DNA of 64,000 nucleotides, from the NCBI GenBank assembly GCA_037179335.1, contig JAKZHN010000012.1, positions 558,001 to 622,000 of the forward strand. Reading direction: 5' to 3'. Every line of letters begins with the position of its first letter. The stretch's first letter is position 1. A program made the translations under genes and the position numbers. This document shows positions 48,001 to 59,331 of this stretch, piece after piece. This DNA is from Cyclaneusma minus. Its lineage: Eukaryota; Ascomycota; Leotiomycetes; Marthamycetales; Marthamycetaceae. The notes below the pieces were generated by a model. The model was not told the DNA's origin. It did not search any database and saw nothing but the letters and a program-made list of their open reading frames with translations.

Positions 48001-49899
48001 ATTTTCCATTTTTTTATTATTATTTTTAGTTTATTAAATACGGCAATAATATTAAATTTAATATAAATCTTGGCTTTATATATAGCATTTAGGGTTTTTT
48101 TAATTAAAAAAAATAATGATTTTTAATAGTAATATAATTTAAATTTTTATAATCCTAATAAATTTTAATTCCTTTTCCAGACTTAATAATTAATATTAAT
48201 AATATAATATATTTGGATTTTAATTTCCAAATAAATTTATAAAAAAGCTATTTATCAAATTATTTTTTTATATATTTTAGCTTTCTAAATAAAAAGCGGC
48301 AATTTTTATAATAGAATGGCTTTATACCAGATAATAATTTAATTTTATAATTTTAAAATCGTTCAAAAAAAAGCTTATTAGCTTCCTTAAAAAAACATTT
48401 AATATATTTTAAAATTATTTAAAAAGCTTATTTTGATTTTTTTTATTATTTATAATAGCTTTTTTTTTATAAATTTGGCAATATTTCTTCCAATAATTTT
48501 ATTTAATTTATTTATATTTTAAAAAATATAAATATATTTTTTAAAATAGTAAAAGGCCGGAAAATTATTATATATTAGTAAAAATAAAAAGCGTAATTTA
48601 TTTAAATATTTTTAATTAATAAGAATTTTTTTTATATAAAACTTGGCAATTTTGAAAATTCTATACTATATATATATAATTTTCTTGATTTTAAAAGCTT
48701 ATTAAATTTTGCTTAAATAATTTTTATATACTGGATTTTTTTTAATAAATAAATATAATAAAATTAACCGCAATAATTATTTTAATATTATTTATATTTG
48801 GCTTAAAATAATAAATATTCATTATTAATTGAAAAATAAAAATAAATATATTTAATAATAAAAATGCTTCCTTTTCTATATTCCTAATAATAATATAAAT
48901 TTTATCAATTACTTTCCTAGCAAAATAACTTTTTTTTAAAAAACTGCTGCAAATTATATAAACCTTTATTTTAGAGTTTTCCAAGATTGGATTTTTTTTT
49001 ATAATATAATTTTCTTTTTAAAATCAAAATTTAATAAATTTTAAAAGAAATACGTTTCATTTTCAAGTATATTAATTTTTTATTTATATTCTTTATAATT
49101 AATAAAATATAAATTAATTTATAAAATAAAAAAAATATTTATTTAAAAATTGGCTTATTTAGCATTGGAAATACCAACTTAAAAAATATAAAAAATATTA
49201 ATTTATTTAAAATAAAAAATACCGGCTTGGGAAATATAGATAATAATATTATAAAAATTAATTTATTTCCCAGCTTATTTAAAATAATATTTTAAAAATA
49301 AAAAAAATATATTAAAGCTGGCCAATATTTATAAAAAAATATATTTTAGTATAATATTTAATTTTTTAATAAAGTATTGTTTTTATTTAATTAATACTAA
49401 AATTATAATATTTCAATTATAGAAATCCAAAAATTATTAAAATAAAATAAAATATTATTAAAAAAAATACCCATTTTTTAATATAATTATTAATAATTAT
49501 TTTTGCAATTAAAATTTTTATAATTAATAATATTAATTTGCTATTAGCTAATATTAGCTATTTTGGCCTAGAAAATTAAAGCAAAAAAAATTAATATTTT
49601 TTGGCAAAATGCCAATTAATAAAACCGGTTTTAAAATATTTATTATTAATTAAAATAATTATAAAAAAATTTATGCGCTTAAAAAATAAAAAAAATTAAT
49701 CAGTATTAATTGGAAATTTTTATTAAATTATAATTTTAATAGTATATTACTTTTTAGGCATTAAAGCTATAAAAATATTATATTATTTTATCTTTAATTT
49801 TATAAGATTTTTTAATTGCAATTTAAGCTAGAGAAATTTTATTTCCCGGTTTTTAATTATTCTAATTAGCGGTAAAAAAAAATTAGACAAAATCTAAAT

Positions 49900-50115
49900 T
49901 TATAATATAAAGGCGGTCCTAATATCCTCCATAGCCATTATTTTTAAATTTTTTATAGGCATTATTTTTAAATTCTCCTTGGCCACTATTTTGGCCTTAA
50001 TTGCTTTGGTATACGCTATTACAGCCTTTAAATCCATTATAGCCGCTATTCCGTTTTCCAAATTTACCATAGCCTTTAAATTTACTATTACGGCCTTTTT
50101 AATTATTCCTAGCAT
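49900..50115 (-). other. Low-complexity Asn/Gly/Lys-rich coding remnant
   Basis: On the minus strand one frame reads like a run of KFKGYGKFG- and NSGYNGFKG-type words, interrupted by stops, and ends near NNGYGGY. It is probably the C-terminal part of an old Gag. The open frame without stops here is a different, Ile/Lys/Ala-rich frame and is likely an artefact. Confidence 0.4.
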
Positions 50116-50261
50116 TGGCTTGTTTTTTCTTACTATATTTTATATTAATATATCCAAAAAGCTTGCAATAAAAGCATAATTTATATTATTTATAATATTT
50201 TTGCTATTATTTTTTAAATATATTATACAATGCTTTTAAAAAGGCTAATAAATTTATAAAA

Positions 50262-50319
50262 TTACTATAATTATAATTATAATAATAATTATAATAATAA
50301 TTATAATAATAATTATAAA
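50262..50319. repeat. AAT/ATT microsatellite
   Basis: A run of ATAATTATAATAATA-type units, simple sequence inside the RIP-mutated element. Confidence 0.8.
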
Positions 50320-51626
50320 TTATAGCGGCAATAGCTTGCTAAGGCTTATTTAAAATAAATTTAAAATTATTACATTTGGCAGCCTTAATACTAATTTAGT
50401 ATTTTTTCTTAATATATTCATTTTTTTTATTTGCTTATTAATATTTTAAAAATACTTAATCTATTTATTATAAATTGCAAAATCTAATATTTTATATAAA
50501 AGCTTAATTCTATTAATTAAAATATTTAAAATTTTAATACGCAATCCATTTATTTTTAGCTTTAAAATAAATTTGGCTTAATTAGCTATATAGCTATATT
50601 TTAATTAAAATGCAGCAAAAATTATAATATCTTATTTTAAAATATAAAAATATTACTAGGCTTTTTTAATTTTATTTAAAATAATAAAATTCTTTTTTAA
50701 AATATTAAAAAGCATATTAGCAATCTGCTAAAGCCATTTGCTATTATTAAAAAAATTGCTAATAACCTAATTAAATTAAATTTTATATTAAATTTTACAA
50801 TATACTTCCAATTAGCCAATAATATATTAAAGCTTCTTATATTTTAAGCTAAAAACGTCCTTATTCATTACTATAATATATTGGATTTTTAAAGCCTAAT
50901 TTAAAAATATTTCTTAATATTTAAATAGCTAAAATTCATTTTTAATTCTTTTTTTAAAATTTTCGGTCTCCCAATAAAAACAAGAAATTAAGAAAAAAAA
51001 AATAAAAAATTACTGGCTGCGATTGGTATTTATTGCAATTTATCCTTTAAATATTTATTCATTTTTTTCAGCTTATTATTTTTAATTTGATTTTTATTTA
51101 AAAAAAATTGAAAAAAAGCAATGCCCTTATTTTATTAATTTAATTTAATATTTTTATTATTAAGTTCAAAGCCTATATATTGCCAAAAAAAATTAACTAT
51201 AATTAAAATATATTAAAATTGCGCAATTTTATTTTTAATGCAAAAAAAAAAAAATTTCTTAATGAATTTCCAAAATAGTTTAATAATAAAAACCTTTATT
51301 TTATCAATCCGCTTAATAGTATTAATAAAATAAAAATAATAATTTTTTAAAATAGCAATAATAATGGTTATATAATTTGCTATAATAGCTATAATATTAA
51401 TAATAATTAAAATTCCAAAGCTTTAAATTGAATACAAAAATAAGGCTGGAGCTGGCAAAAATAATTTTGCGCAAAAAATACTAGCAAAATTAAAAGCAAT
51501 AAAATTATTAAAATTTGGAATTGAAATTATATATATTATTGCAAAAATCGCAAAATAAAAAACTGAATTTGCAAAAATTAAAAATATTTAAAAATTTAAA
51601 TTAATTAATAAAAAAAACTTATAAAT

Positions 51627-51793
51627 TATTACGGCGCAAAGCAAAATTTAGAATAAATATATATTATAAATTGAAAAGGGAAGCTCTCCAGCCAAAATAG
51701 GATTTTAAGGGTCCCCTATAGGGCTACAATGCTAGTGGCATATATTATGCACGTGACTATGTCTGAGGCATGGCCTAAGACTATTCCGTGACA
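51627..51793. repeat. LTR of inner element, right, 167 bp
   Basis: The mirror case of the left copy. The first 60 bp are RIP-mutated (TATTACGGCGCAAAGC). The last 90 bp keep GC (GCACGTGACTATGTCTGAGG) and end in TTCCGTGACA. Confidence 0.9.
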
Positions 51794-52974
51794 AAGCCAT
51801 TAAATAGTTAATTTATTATTAATTTTTTAATTGGCTATAAAATGCCGAAATATAATTTCCTAATTTATTTATTTACGTAGTGCATTAAAATTAAATTTGG
51901 ATTTTTTTTTCCAGTGTTTATTATAAATTCTGAAGCACTTATTATAAATCCTGGAGCGTCTATTAGAAATTTTAAAGCGCTTATTATAAATCCTGAAATT
52001 TTTATAAAAAGGCGCTATTTTAGCATTATATAATTTATTAAGCTATTAAATAAATTTTATTTAATAAATATTATTTAAGAATATATAAATGGCTTTATAG
52101 CCTTTAAAATGCCTAAAAGAATTTTAGAATAGCATTGAAAACAGTATTATAAATCCTGGAAAAAACGCAATAAAAAAGCCATTCTAGGGCTTTTTTAGCA
52201 TTTTTTAAAAATTTTAAATTTTAAATTTGTTTTTTTAATATTTGAAATTATTAGATATTATTGCCTGGCAGAGCCTATTTAAATTTATATTATTAATGCC
52301 TTAATTTTTATTTATTATATTTACTAGGCTAAAAAAATCAAGATTTAAATTTTTATTATATTAATTAGAAAAATTAATAAAGCTTTTAAAAAAAATTGGA
52401 AAAAATGCAATTTTATATACTTAAATATTATAGGTATTAAATTAAAAATTTTAATAAATAAGCTTTTTATTAGCTTTTTAAATATTAGTTTTAGGATTAT
52501 TATATTAAATTTACAAGCTTTATATTATAGCGAATTTATTTTATTTATAATTTAATTTAAAAAAAACTAGCAAGTTTTTAGCAATATTTTTAAAGTTATT
52601 TTAAATTTAATTTTATTATATTTAATTATATATTTTATATTTTTTTAATATTATTTATTAAAAAGCTAAATAAGGGGCTTTGTTTTTATATAAATTATTA
52701 AAAGCTAAATAAATTTATTAAGAAAAATGGCTATTTTTTGTTTTTAATTAAAAATATTATTTTTAGGATTTTTAAAGCTAAATATTTAATTAAAATAAAT
52801 ATTTAATAAGTTTTTTATTAAATTAGAGTTAAAATTTTAAAAAATAAAAAGCTTATTATTTTTAATATATTATTTGGCCAATTTAAATATAAAATAATGC
52901 TATTTGAATTTTGCAATAGCCCGGCTATTTTTTAATAGCTAATAAATAATATTTTATAAATTTATTTAAATAAT

Positions 52975-54760
52975 TTTATAATAATTTATATAAATAATTT
53001 ATATATTTATAGTAAAATCCTAAAAAAATATTAGCGTTATATTAATAAAATATTAAAGGCTTTAATTAAGGCCGGCTTTTAAATTAATTTAAATAAATTA
53101 ATATTTAAAATTTAAAAAATTAAATTTTTAAAAATAATAATGGAAATTAATAAATATTGTATAAATTTTAATAAAATTAATAAAATAATAAAATAATAAA
53201 AATTTATTATTATTAAAAAAACCTAAAAAATTTTAGGCTTTATTAATTATTTTTAAAAATTTATTAAAGGCTATATTATTATAATTAAATTATTATATGC
53301 TTTTATTTATATTAAAAATTAATTATTTTAATTTATATTTTTAATTTAAAAGGCTTTTTATATTTTAAAATAAATTATTATTAATATTTTTATATTGGTA
53401 TATTATATTTGGGAAAAAATTATTTATTTTAAAATCAATATTTTAAATTATATTTTTAAAATTATTTTATTTTAGCGAAGTAATAAAAATAGCCAATTTT
53501 AATTTATAGCTTATTATTTTAAATAAATATTTAATTTATAATAAAAAGCTTTTAATTATTATAAATATATTTAAAAAATAGCAAGGCTATTTTACTAATA
53601 TAAAGCAAATTATAAAAATATTAATAAATTATAAAAATTTAAAGTATTTTGCTATTAAATAAAAGCTAAATAAAAAATTAATTAATTAATTAAATATTTT
53701 TGCAAATATTAATTTTAAATTTTAAAATACTTTAAATAAAATAAATAGTAAGCTAAATATTTTAATAAAGCGCTTTTAAAATTATTTTTTTAATTTTAAA
53801 AATTTTAAAAATAAATATATAAATTAAATATTGCTTTTAATAAAAAATTAAAATATTAAGCTTAATTTAATAAATAAAATTTTTAAAGCCCTAGAATTAT
53901 TAATAGTATTCTAAGGCCAGGCCGGCAAAGCGCCAAAAATCTCCTAGCTTTTTCCAAAATTAGAAAATTTAATATTTGCAATATTTGAAGCCTTTAAGGA
54001 AAAAGCCTTGGAGATTTTTGAAAAAAAAAAAAAAATTTAAAAAAAAATCCGCATTTAAAGGCCAATGCTAATAAGCCAAATTTGGAAATGCCTTTAGCTA
54101 ATAAATATAATTTTATTTAAAAAATGGCTATATTTTTTAAATTATAGTTTAAAAATAAATAATATTAAAAAATTAAAAAATTGCTTATTATTAAAATTTA
54201 TATTGGTTTTTTATTTATTTTATCCAAATATTTTATTAATTAAAATATTTAATTATTTAAATATTATAGGCTTATTTATATTTTTAAATAAAAAAGGGCC
54301 TATTTAAAAATTATTAAATTTATTTATAAATTTATTATATATAATTATATTAATAAAGCTAAAATTTTTTAATATATTTAATATCAATTTATATAAAATA
54401 AAATAATATTAAATATAATTAAATTTATTTGCAATTATTAAAAATATTGGTGTTTTAAATTTATAAAATAAAAATACCAAGGCTATTTGCAATTTTTTAA
54501 AGCAATTATAAAATCTTGGAAATATATTATAATAAATTTTATTATTGGTTTTTTAATTAGCAAAAGCAAAAATATTATTATAATTATAATAAATTGTTTT
54601 TTTAAAATAATTTATTTAATGCTTTATTTTTTTAGCTTTAATAATATTAAAAGCTTTTTTGCTAAGTAAATAATATAGCTATTTATAAAATATATTTTTA
54701 AACTTTATAAATTTTTAAAAAGCATTATATTAAATAAAAATTTCCGCTTTATAATTAAAT
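52975..54760 (+). pseudogene. Gypsy pol remnant: reverse transcriptase, RNase H, integrase
   Basis: All three domains lie in one reading frame, interrupted by many TAA/TAG. The RT catalytic box is at 52987-52998 and reads YINN, so both aspartates of YxDD became Asn by G-to-A change. It is followed by an LYIYS word and later LGFINYF and KFIKGY near 53230-53275. RNase H is recognised near 53475-53570 by RSNKNSQF and IAYY. The integrase core is at 54490-54665 (WKYIIINFIIGFLISKSKN), where the first catalytic Asp is Asn (INFI). A second catalytic Asp also reads Asn near 54735. The YxDD-to-integrase distance of about 500 codons is normal for Gypsy. Confidence 0.85.
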
Positions 54761-55019
54761 TTTAAAAGCAATTATATTTGTTTTTAAATATTAATTATTA
54801 TTTTTTAATTATAATTTATTTTAAAATTAATAATTAAATAAAAAAATAATATTAAATTAAAGCAATTGCTAAAATTTTATTGCAATAATAGAAAAAAAAA
54901 TAGGCTAAATTTTTGCTTTATATTAAATTTGCTATTAATAATTATATTAATTAGGCTATTAATATTATATTATTTTATATTATTTATAGCTAATATTTAA
55001 TTATTTTATATTTATTTTT

Positions 55020-55537
55020 GGGAATTGCTAATTCCACAAAGCACTTTTGCTAATCTCACAAAATCTAACCGGATTCGGTTAGCGCCGGAGATTTCCCGCC
55101 CGCCAAATCACGATTTTAGGCTGCATTTACCAAATAATTAATTAAAACCTCGAATTTGGGTATTTTTTCCTGGCTTTTTATATTTATAGTATTTAGGATT
55201 TTAAACTTATAATGGTATAAAATTTAAAAAATTAGCCGAAATACTAGCTTTAAAATAAAATAAAATCTATTTTTGAAAAAAATTTATTAAAGTATTTATA
55301 TTTTAGGCTATATTCGAGTGTTTTTAATAAAAAAAGCCTTATTAGAAAGCTAATTTCTTGGCATATATAAATTTATAAGCTAGTATAAGTAATATAAGCG
55401 TTGTCGTGGCGAAAAAATAACAAATACCAATTTTATCGCTAAACGGCGCACGGACCACCGCCTCGCGCTTGCGCCATTCCCGATCCGGTTAGATTTTGTG
55501 AGATTAGCAAAGGTGCTTTGTGGAATTAGCAAATCCC
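55020..55537. mobile_element. hAT-like MITE, 518 bp
   Basis: Its ends are inverted repeats of about 54 bp with two mismatches (GGGAATTGCTAATTCCACAA at the left; the complement of the right end reads GGGATTTGCTAATTCCACAA). Both continue through ATCTCACAAAATCTAACCGG. TTATTTTT occurs directly outside both ends (55012-55019 and 55538-55545), an 8-bp duplication as made by hAT transposases. No transposase gene is present. The terminal sequences are hardly RIP-mutated although they lie inside a RIP-mutated retrotransposon. Confidence 0.85.
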
Positions 55538-56223
55538 TTATTTTTTTATATTTATTTTTTAAATTAATATTAGCTAGCTATTTAAAAAAATATAGCCAGA
55601 TTTATTAAAAATATAAAATATATGCAAAAAGGAATTTATAGGGAAATTAAGTTTTTTTAAAAATATATAATATATTATATTAATTGCAAAAAGCGCTTAT
55701 ACCCCGTTTATTAAATAAATAATAAAATTTATTTATTTATTAAAAATATTAAATTTTTTTAAAAGAAGCTAAATTTCTATTTTATAAATTTATTTATTAT
55801 TACCAAATAATATAAATTGGTTTTTTTATATTGGATTTTTTTTAGCTATATTTAAACTATAGTATATATTTTATTTTTTATATTAGTATTTTATTATATA
55901 ATTAAAATAATTTTTTCCCGGCTAAAAATTAAAAGCATTATTATTTATATTATTAAATAATAAAAAATATTAAAAGCTAAAATATATTTTTAATTTTAGA
56001 ATTATAAATAAGGTTATTTGGTATTAAATTAAATAGACTGGGTATAATATTAATAAATAATAGTGGTATAAAAATAATTTTGATTTTGAATTTTTAATTT
56101 AATAGTATTAAAATTATTTGCAAATATCTGGCTATAATTAGATAAAATTTAAATAGAGGTTTTAGCTATTTATAAAAGGGGTTTCCCGCTCGATGGAGCT
56201 TATTTTAATAAAAGGGGGAATGG

Positions 56224-56434
56224 TGTTACGAAAATAGGGAAGGAGGTGCCTGAGGCATTTAAATATCTGTTAAATTAGCATGCATTTGTTATGCCGGCCT
56301 TTCTTTGTCAGTTTTAGAGCCAGCTTTATATGAAGAATCTCCCCAGACCTCTCTTTTTTCCTTAGCTTTAGAAATCCAGTCTTTACCTTCTGCTTGTTCG
56401 GGCCTGAGGCTCCCTCCAGAAGGTCTTCGTGACA
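56224..56434 (+). repeat. 3' LTR of outer Gypsy element, 211 bp
   Basis: It matches 42219-42429. Here the inner (left) part is the mutated side and the outer (right) part keeps GC, for example GCTCCCTCCAGAAGGTCTTC. It ends CGTGACA and is followed by the GCTTC duplication at 56435-56439. Confidence 0.93.
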
Positions 56435-56569
56435 GCTTCAAGTGGCGTAAGAGCCGGGGATTTGAGGCTAGCTCCAGCTACTGCGAGGCTGTGCCCCAGG
56501 CAATACAGAAAATCAAGAATCCTCCTTCTCCTTCCTTGCATGTGACTCACTACGCCATAAAACCCCGAT

Positions 56570-57479
56570 CTAATCCCCTTCTCGAAGCTGCTCTACCAAA
56601 GAACTATACGGCGAACCAGAAGGGCAGTGCATAAACTCATCCAAAGTCCCACTTCTAGGATCCTCCATGGGATAACGATGAAAACATGCCGTATGATCTT
56701 CCAGATACTCCTCGAGCTTTCCCCAGTCCCTACACTTTCGTTTCGGCCTCCGCTCTTCCTGGACGACTCTCTGGAATCCGAATTGCAATGGCGTATCGTC
56801 TGCAATACACATGATGTCCGATTTTAGCACATCGAGACAGTGAGCCAAATGTTCGAATGTCTGTGTGCGTCTGGTTTCTGAGTAGCCAAAGCGAGCTTGT
56901 ATGTAAATGCTTTTCTGTTTCAACCTGTTAGTGCGGGTTTTGCTTGAGGACGGACGGGAGATGAATACCAAGCAATGTAGGCTGTGAAAGCTATTGACCA
57001 CGTAAAGTCCCTTGGATTGGTCCCACGGAAACGGCCATGTGCTGCCGAGATGGTCATCAAACGGAAGTGCCACAATTCCAGTATTCGTGTCGAGAGATAG
57101 CCACATTTCATCCAAAGTCTTCATGTCTGAAGTATTCCCAAATGGGGTCATCTCTCCAAAGTCTACATCAACATCGAGCCCTAAACCAACTATCGGTTCT
57201 TCTTTAGTAAAATGCCCCTTGCGCTTTAAAGCATGCCTGAAGCCTGGAGTGTAATCAAAACTCACCCAAGGGAAGCTTGCAGACGCTGGCTGCTTGGCGT
57301 GCTTGGAACCACAACCAGAGTTGGAAGATATGGAGAATCAGCGATGATAAGAAGATGCCTAGAAAGGCGGTCCAAAGTCCGAACGATGCAAGCTTGGGCT
57401 TTCTAGATGCTCGAGCTTCAAGCACCTTCTCGACTAGATCATCACTTGACGTCGAAAGGAGACCGATGTCCTCATCCAT
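56570..57479 (-). pseudogene. UstYa-family (DUF3328) oxidase-like gene, frameshifted
   Basis: UstYa-type proteins are membrane-anchored, copper-dependent-like oxidases that cyclise or modify fungal peptides. The ATG at 57479 (MDEDIGLLSTSSDDLVEK) leads to one membrane helix (LWTAFLGIFLSSLILHIFQL). The catalytic part has YTPGFRHALKRKGHF, DEMWLSLDTNTGIVALP, FPWDQSKGLYVV, then HSLHCL and HLAHCLDVL, the two HxxHC motifs, and CIADDTPLQFG, CRDWGKLEEY and CPSGSPYSSLVEQL at the end. A 54-nt in-frame intron (56968-56915, CACTAAC branch) separates the HxxHC motifs. Between the helix (ends KLPLGEF, stop) and YTPGF the frame shifts by one base near 57255-57262. No intron fits there. It is either a recent loss of function or a sequencing error. 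The stop is only about 130 bp from the retrotransposon. Confidence 0.8.
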
Positions 57480-58224
57480 GATGGAGGAAGGCTCGCAGGT
57501 GTACTGTAGAGAATATGGTTGTGGAGCGATAGAATAATATCGTGTAGGTGGTGGCCGCGGGTATATCTCGAGCGGAAGCAGATGGCGACACCTGAAAATA
57601 CACTGAGCTGCTGCTTCCATGGACAATAGATGAAAGAATAGACGGAATGAAACCATGCGTCACCGGCCCGCATGCAGTATTCAGATTTCAGAAGTTGAAT
57701 ATCGGCCCAGAGGGGATTCGCTAAGCTGCAATGCATCGGAATTGAGCACCAAGTTCTGACATATCCCCGCAGCATCACACGCCACCAAGTTAAAGATACA
57801 ATTCTAGTATGCCACAGTCGGTATTGCAGGGAGCCAAACAGTGTGCCTCCATGCTACTAGGCCCACTTTGATGCACAGAGCACTTCAGTTGGTTTCTCGA
57901 GCGAGATCAGCCGATCAAAGTCGTAACGAGCTGCCCATTTTGCTTAGGCGAGGTACGTAGTCTTATCTCTTACCCCTTTAGGATAAAGTTGATAAACCTA
58001 CCACCTTGGTACTTGAGAACACTGGTTGGTGTAACAAAGACCAAAGAACCTGTCTCTCGCAAGTAATAAGCCGCATGAATATATATATACATATATGGCG
58101 GGGCCAAACATACCTGCCTTGTCCATCTTCTGTTTCTGCCACTTTCTACCAACAGAATCAAGATCCTCCCCTCTTCCTACATTGCTCCCGCTCAATTACT
58201 TCGGCTTCAGCATTTCAACCCAAT
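57480..58224. promoter_or_regulatory. Divergent promoter region between UstYa-like gene 1 and the peptide gene
   Basis: No gene is supported. A run AATATATATATACATATATGG at 58078-58097 lies about 130 bp upstream of the peptide gene's ATG and may act as its TATA region. Confidence 0.5.
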
Positions 58225-58470
58225 ATGAAGTTCCTCCTTCAGTTTTTTCTTGGAGGCACCCTCCTAGCCACTTTCGTATCTACCGCACCCGTTCCGATGA
58301 GTGCCGAGAGTAAGTCTGAAACCTGTATTTCGGCGGAAGAGAGGTTAAAGCTGTTCTGAATAGAGCGAGACCGCCTTCTCGACTACGCCCGAGAACACAA
58401 TATCAAGGTCCCGTACATGGGATCAGTTTTTGAAGGATGCTCTACCTGCGAGGCTTATGTTGGGGCTTAG
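58225..58470 (+). CDS. Small secreted peptide, 63 aa; candidate RiPP precursor
   Basis: Two exons, 58225-58309 and 58364-58470, with a 54-nt intron that has a perfect GTAAGT donor and a GAATAG acceptor. Phases agree. Residues 1-20 form a classical signal peptide (MKFLLQFFLGGTLLATFVST), followed by a short APVPMSAE linker. The splice junction creates Lys-Arg (AEKRD), a Kex2-type cleavage site. The remaining 33 residues contain DYAREHNIKVPYMG and end FEGCSTCEAYVGA, with a CxxC pair and three Tyr. Without splicing the frame ends after 44 codons. The gene lies between two UstYa-family genes, as precursor genes do in ustiloxin, phomopsin and asperipin clusters. Those precursors usually carry several core repeats, each after KR. 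Here there is one. It could instead be an ordinary small secreted protein or effector. I recognise no homologue. Confidence 0.65.
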
Positions 58471-59331
58471 AAAGTAAGGAAACGGAAAGAATCACTCTGT
58501 TTGAGGACATTACTGATTTCAAATAAGTTTATTTCCACTCTGGAGCGATGGTTCCCACAGTTATGAAGACTAGTTCTTGGTACCGTTTGAGATTGGGAAA
58601 GCTTCGAGCCTTGGTCGAGTTTCGTGTTGGGATAACTACCGTAGCTTAGCAATCACGTAGTAGCCACCCCTGTGCCACAACGTTGGTGATGGAGAGCATC
58701 ACTTCCATGAGAGCGCTCCTCCTCTTCTCTACTGACTTATAATAAATCATGACTCTTTGACTGCGATATATCCGTCCCTTTTCATTGCTAGCATTTTAGT
58801 TTATTTACCTGTGATTCCCTTGACCCAATATTCCGACAGGCGTAGAGAATTGCTGCTCGCAGAATGGAACTTGCCCCACCGACGTAAAAACCGTTTTAGA
58901 TAACGAAAGGTGTACGTAAAATGTATTATTTTAAAAACATTTATCGATGCAGATCAAATGGTTTGTTCAGTACCCAAGTGCGTAATCAGCTGCATGCATA
59001 TGGGGCTGATCGTTCATCCCGCGTGGGATAGTCCCCATGGTCCAGACCTGCGGATACTACACCAACATAGTTTGTAATCGGTGTGCATGCATAAGAAGCC
59101 TGGTATATTGATTCCAGTCATACGACGGCATCTAGCCACGGTTATCATATCCGCGCAAGGTCGGTATGTGATAGCCCCCTCACGAGCCATACCGGCAGAT
59201 GTTATCTAATTCGCTTCTAGTCGTGCCACGAAAATCTGAGATGTGAAAGAACAAGTCGCTCGGTCTATTTATCTGCCTCAGACTACCAGTATTGGCCATT
59301 TCTCTCAGCTCTGCACATTTTGTCATGAAAA
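58471..59331. other. Intergenic
   Basis: 3' region of the peptide gene and upstream region of UstYa-like gene 2. No gene is supported. Confidence 0.5.

Larger units (their letters stand above)
44926..51793. mobile_element. Second LTR retroelement nested in the first, RIP-degraded
   Basis: It is bounded by 167-bp LTRs (44926-45092 and 51627-51793) that begin TGTCACGGCGC (left) and end TTCCGTGACA (right). AAGCC is duplicated on both sides (44921-44925 and 51794-51798). Total length is 6868 bp. The interior has no intact ORF. An Asn/Gly/Lys/Tyr-rich minus-strand segment at 49900-50115 may be a Gag C terminus, which would make the element minus-oriented, but this is weak. A second, truncated copy forms the start of the window. 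Confidence 0.9.
42219..56434 (+). mobile_element. Ty3/Gypsy LTR retrotransposon, RIP-degraded, carrying two nested insertions
   Basis: The element is bounded by 211-bp LTRs that begin TGTTACG and end CGTGACA (right copy; TTATAATA-like in the mutated left copy). The flanks are identical 5-bp duplications GCTTC at 42214-42218 and 56435-56439. A purine tract AAAAGGGGGAATGG abuts the right LTR, giving + orientation. Removing the inner LTR element and the MITE with their duplications leaves about 6.8 kb, a normal Gypsy length. The pol remnants (52975-54760) lie in the order reverse transcriptase, RNase H, integrase, which is the Ty3/Gypsy order. It has no coding capacity left. Confidence 0.93.

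Noticed and set aside
48742..48984. 80-codon minus-strand frame in the inner element
   Set aside because: Chance frame in RIP-mutated AT-rich DNA. I could not link it to RT, integrase or Gag with any confidence.
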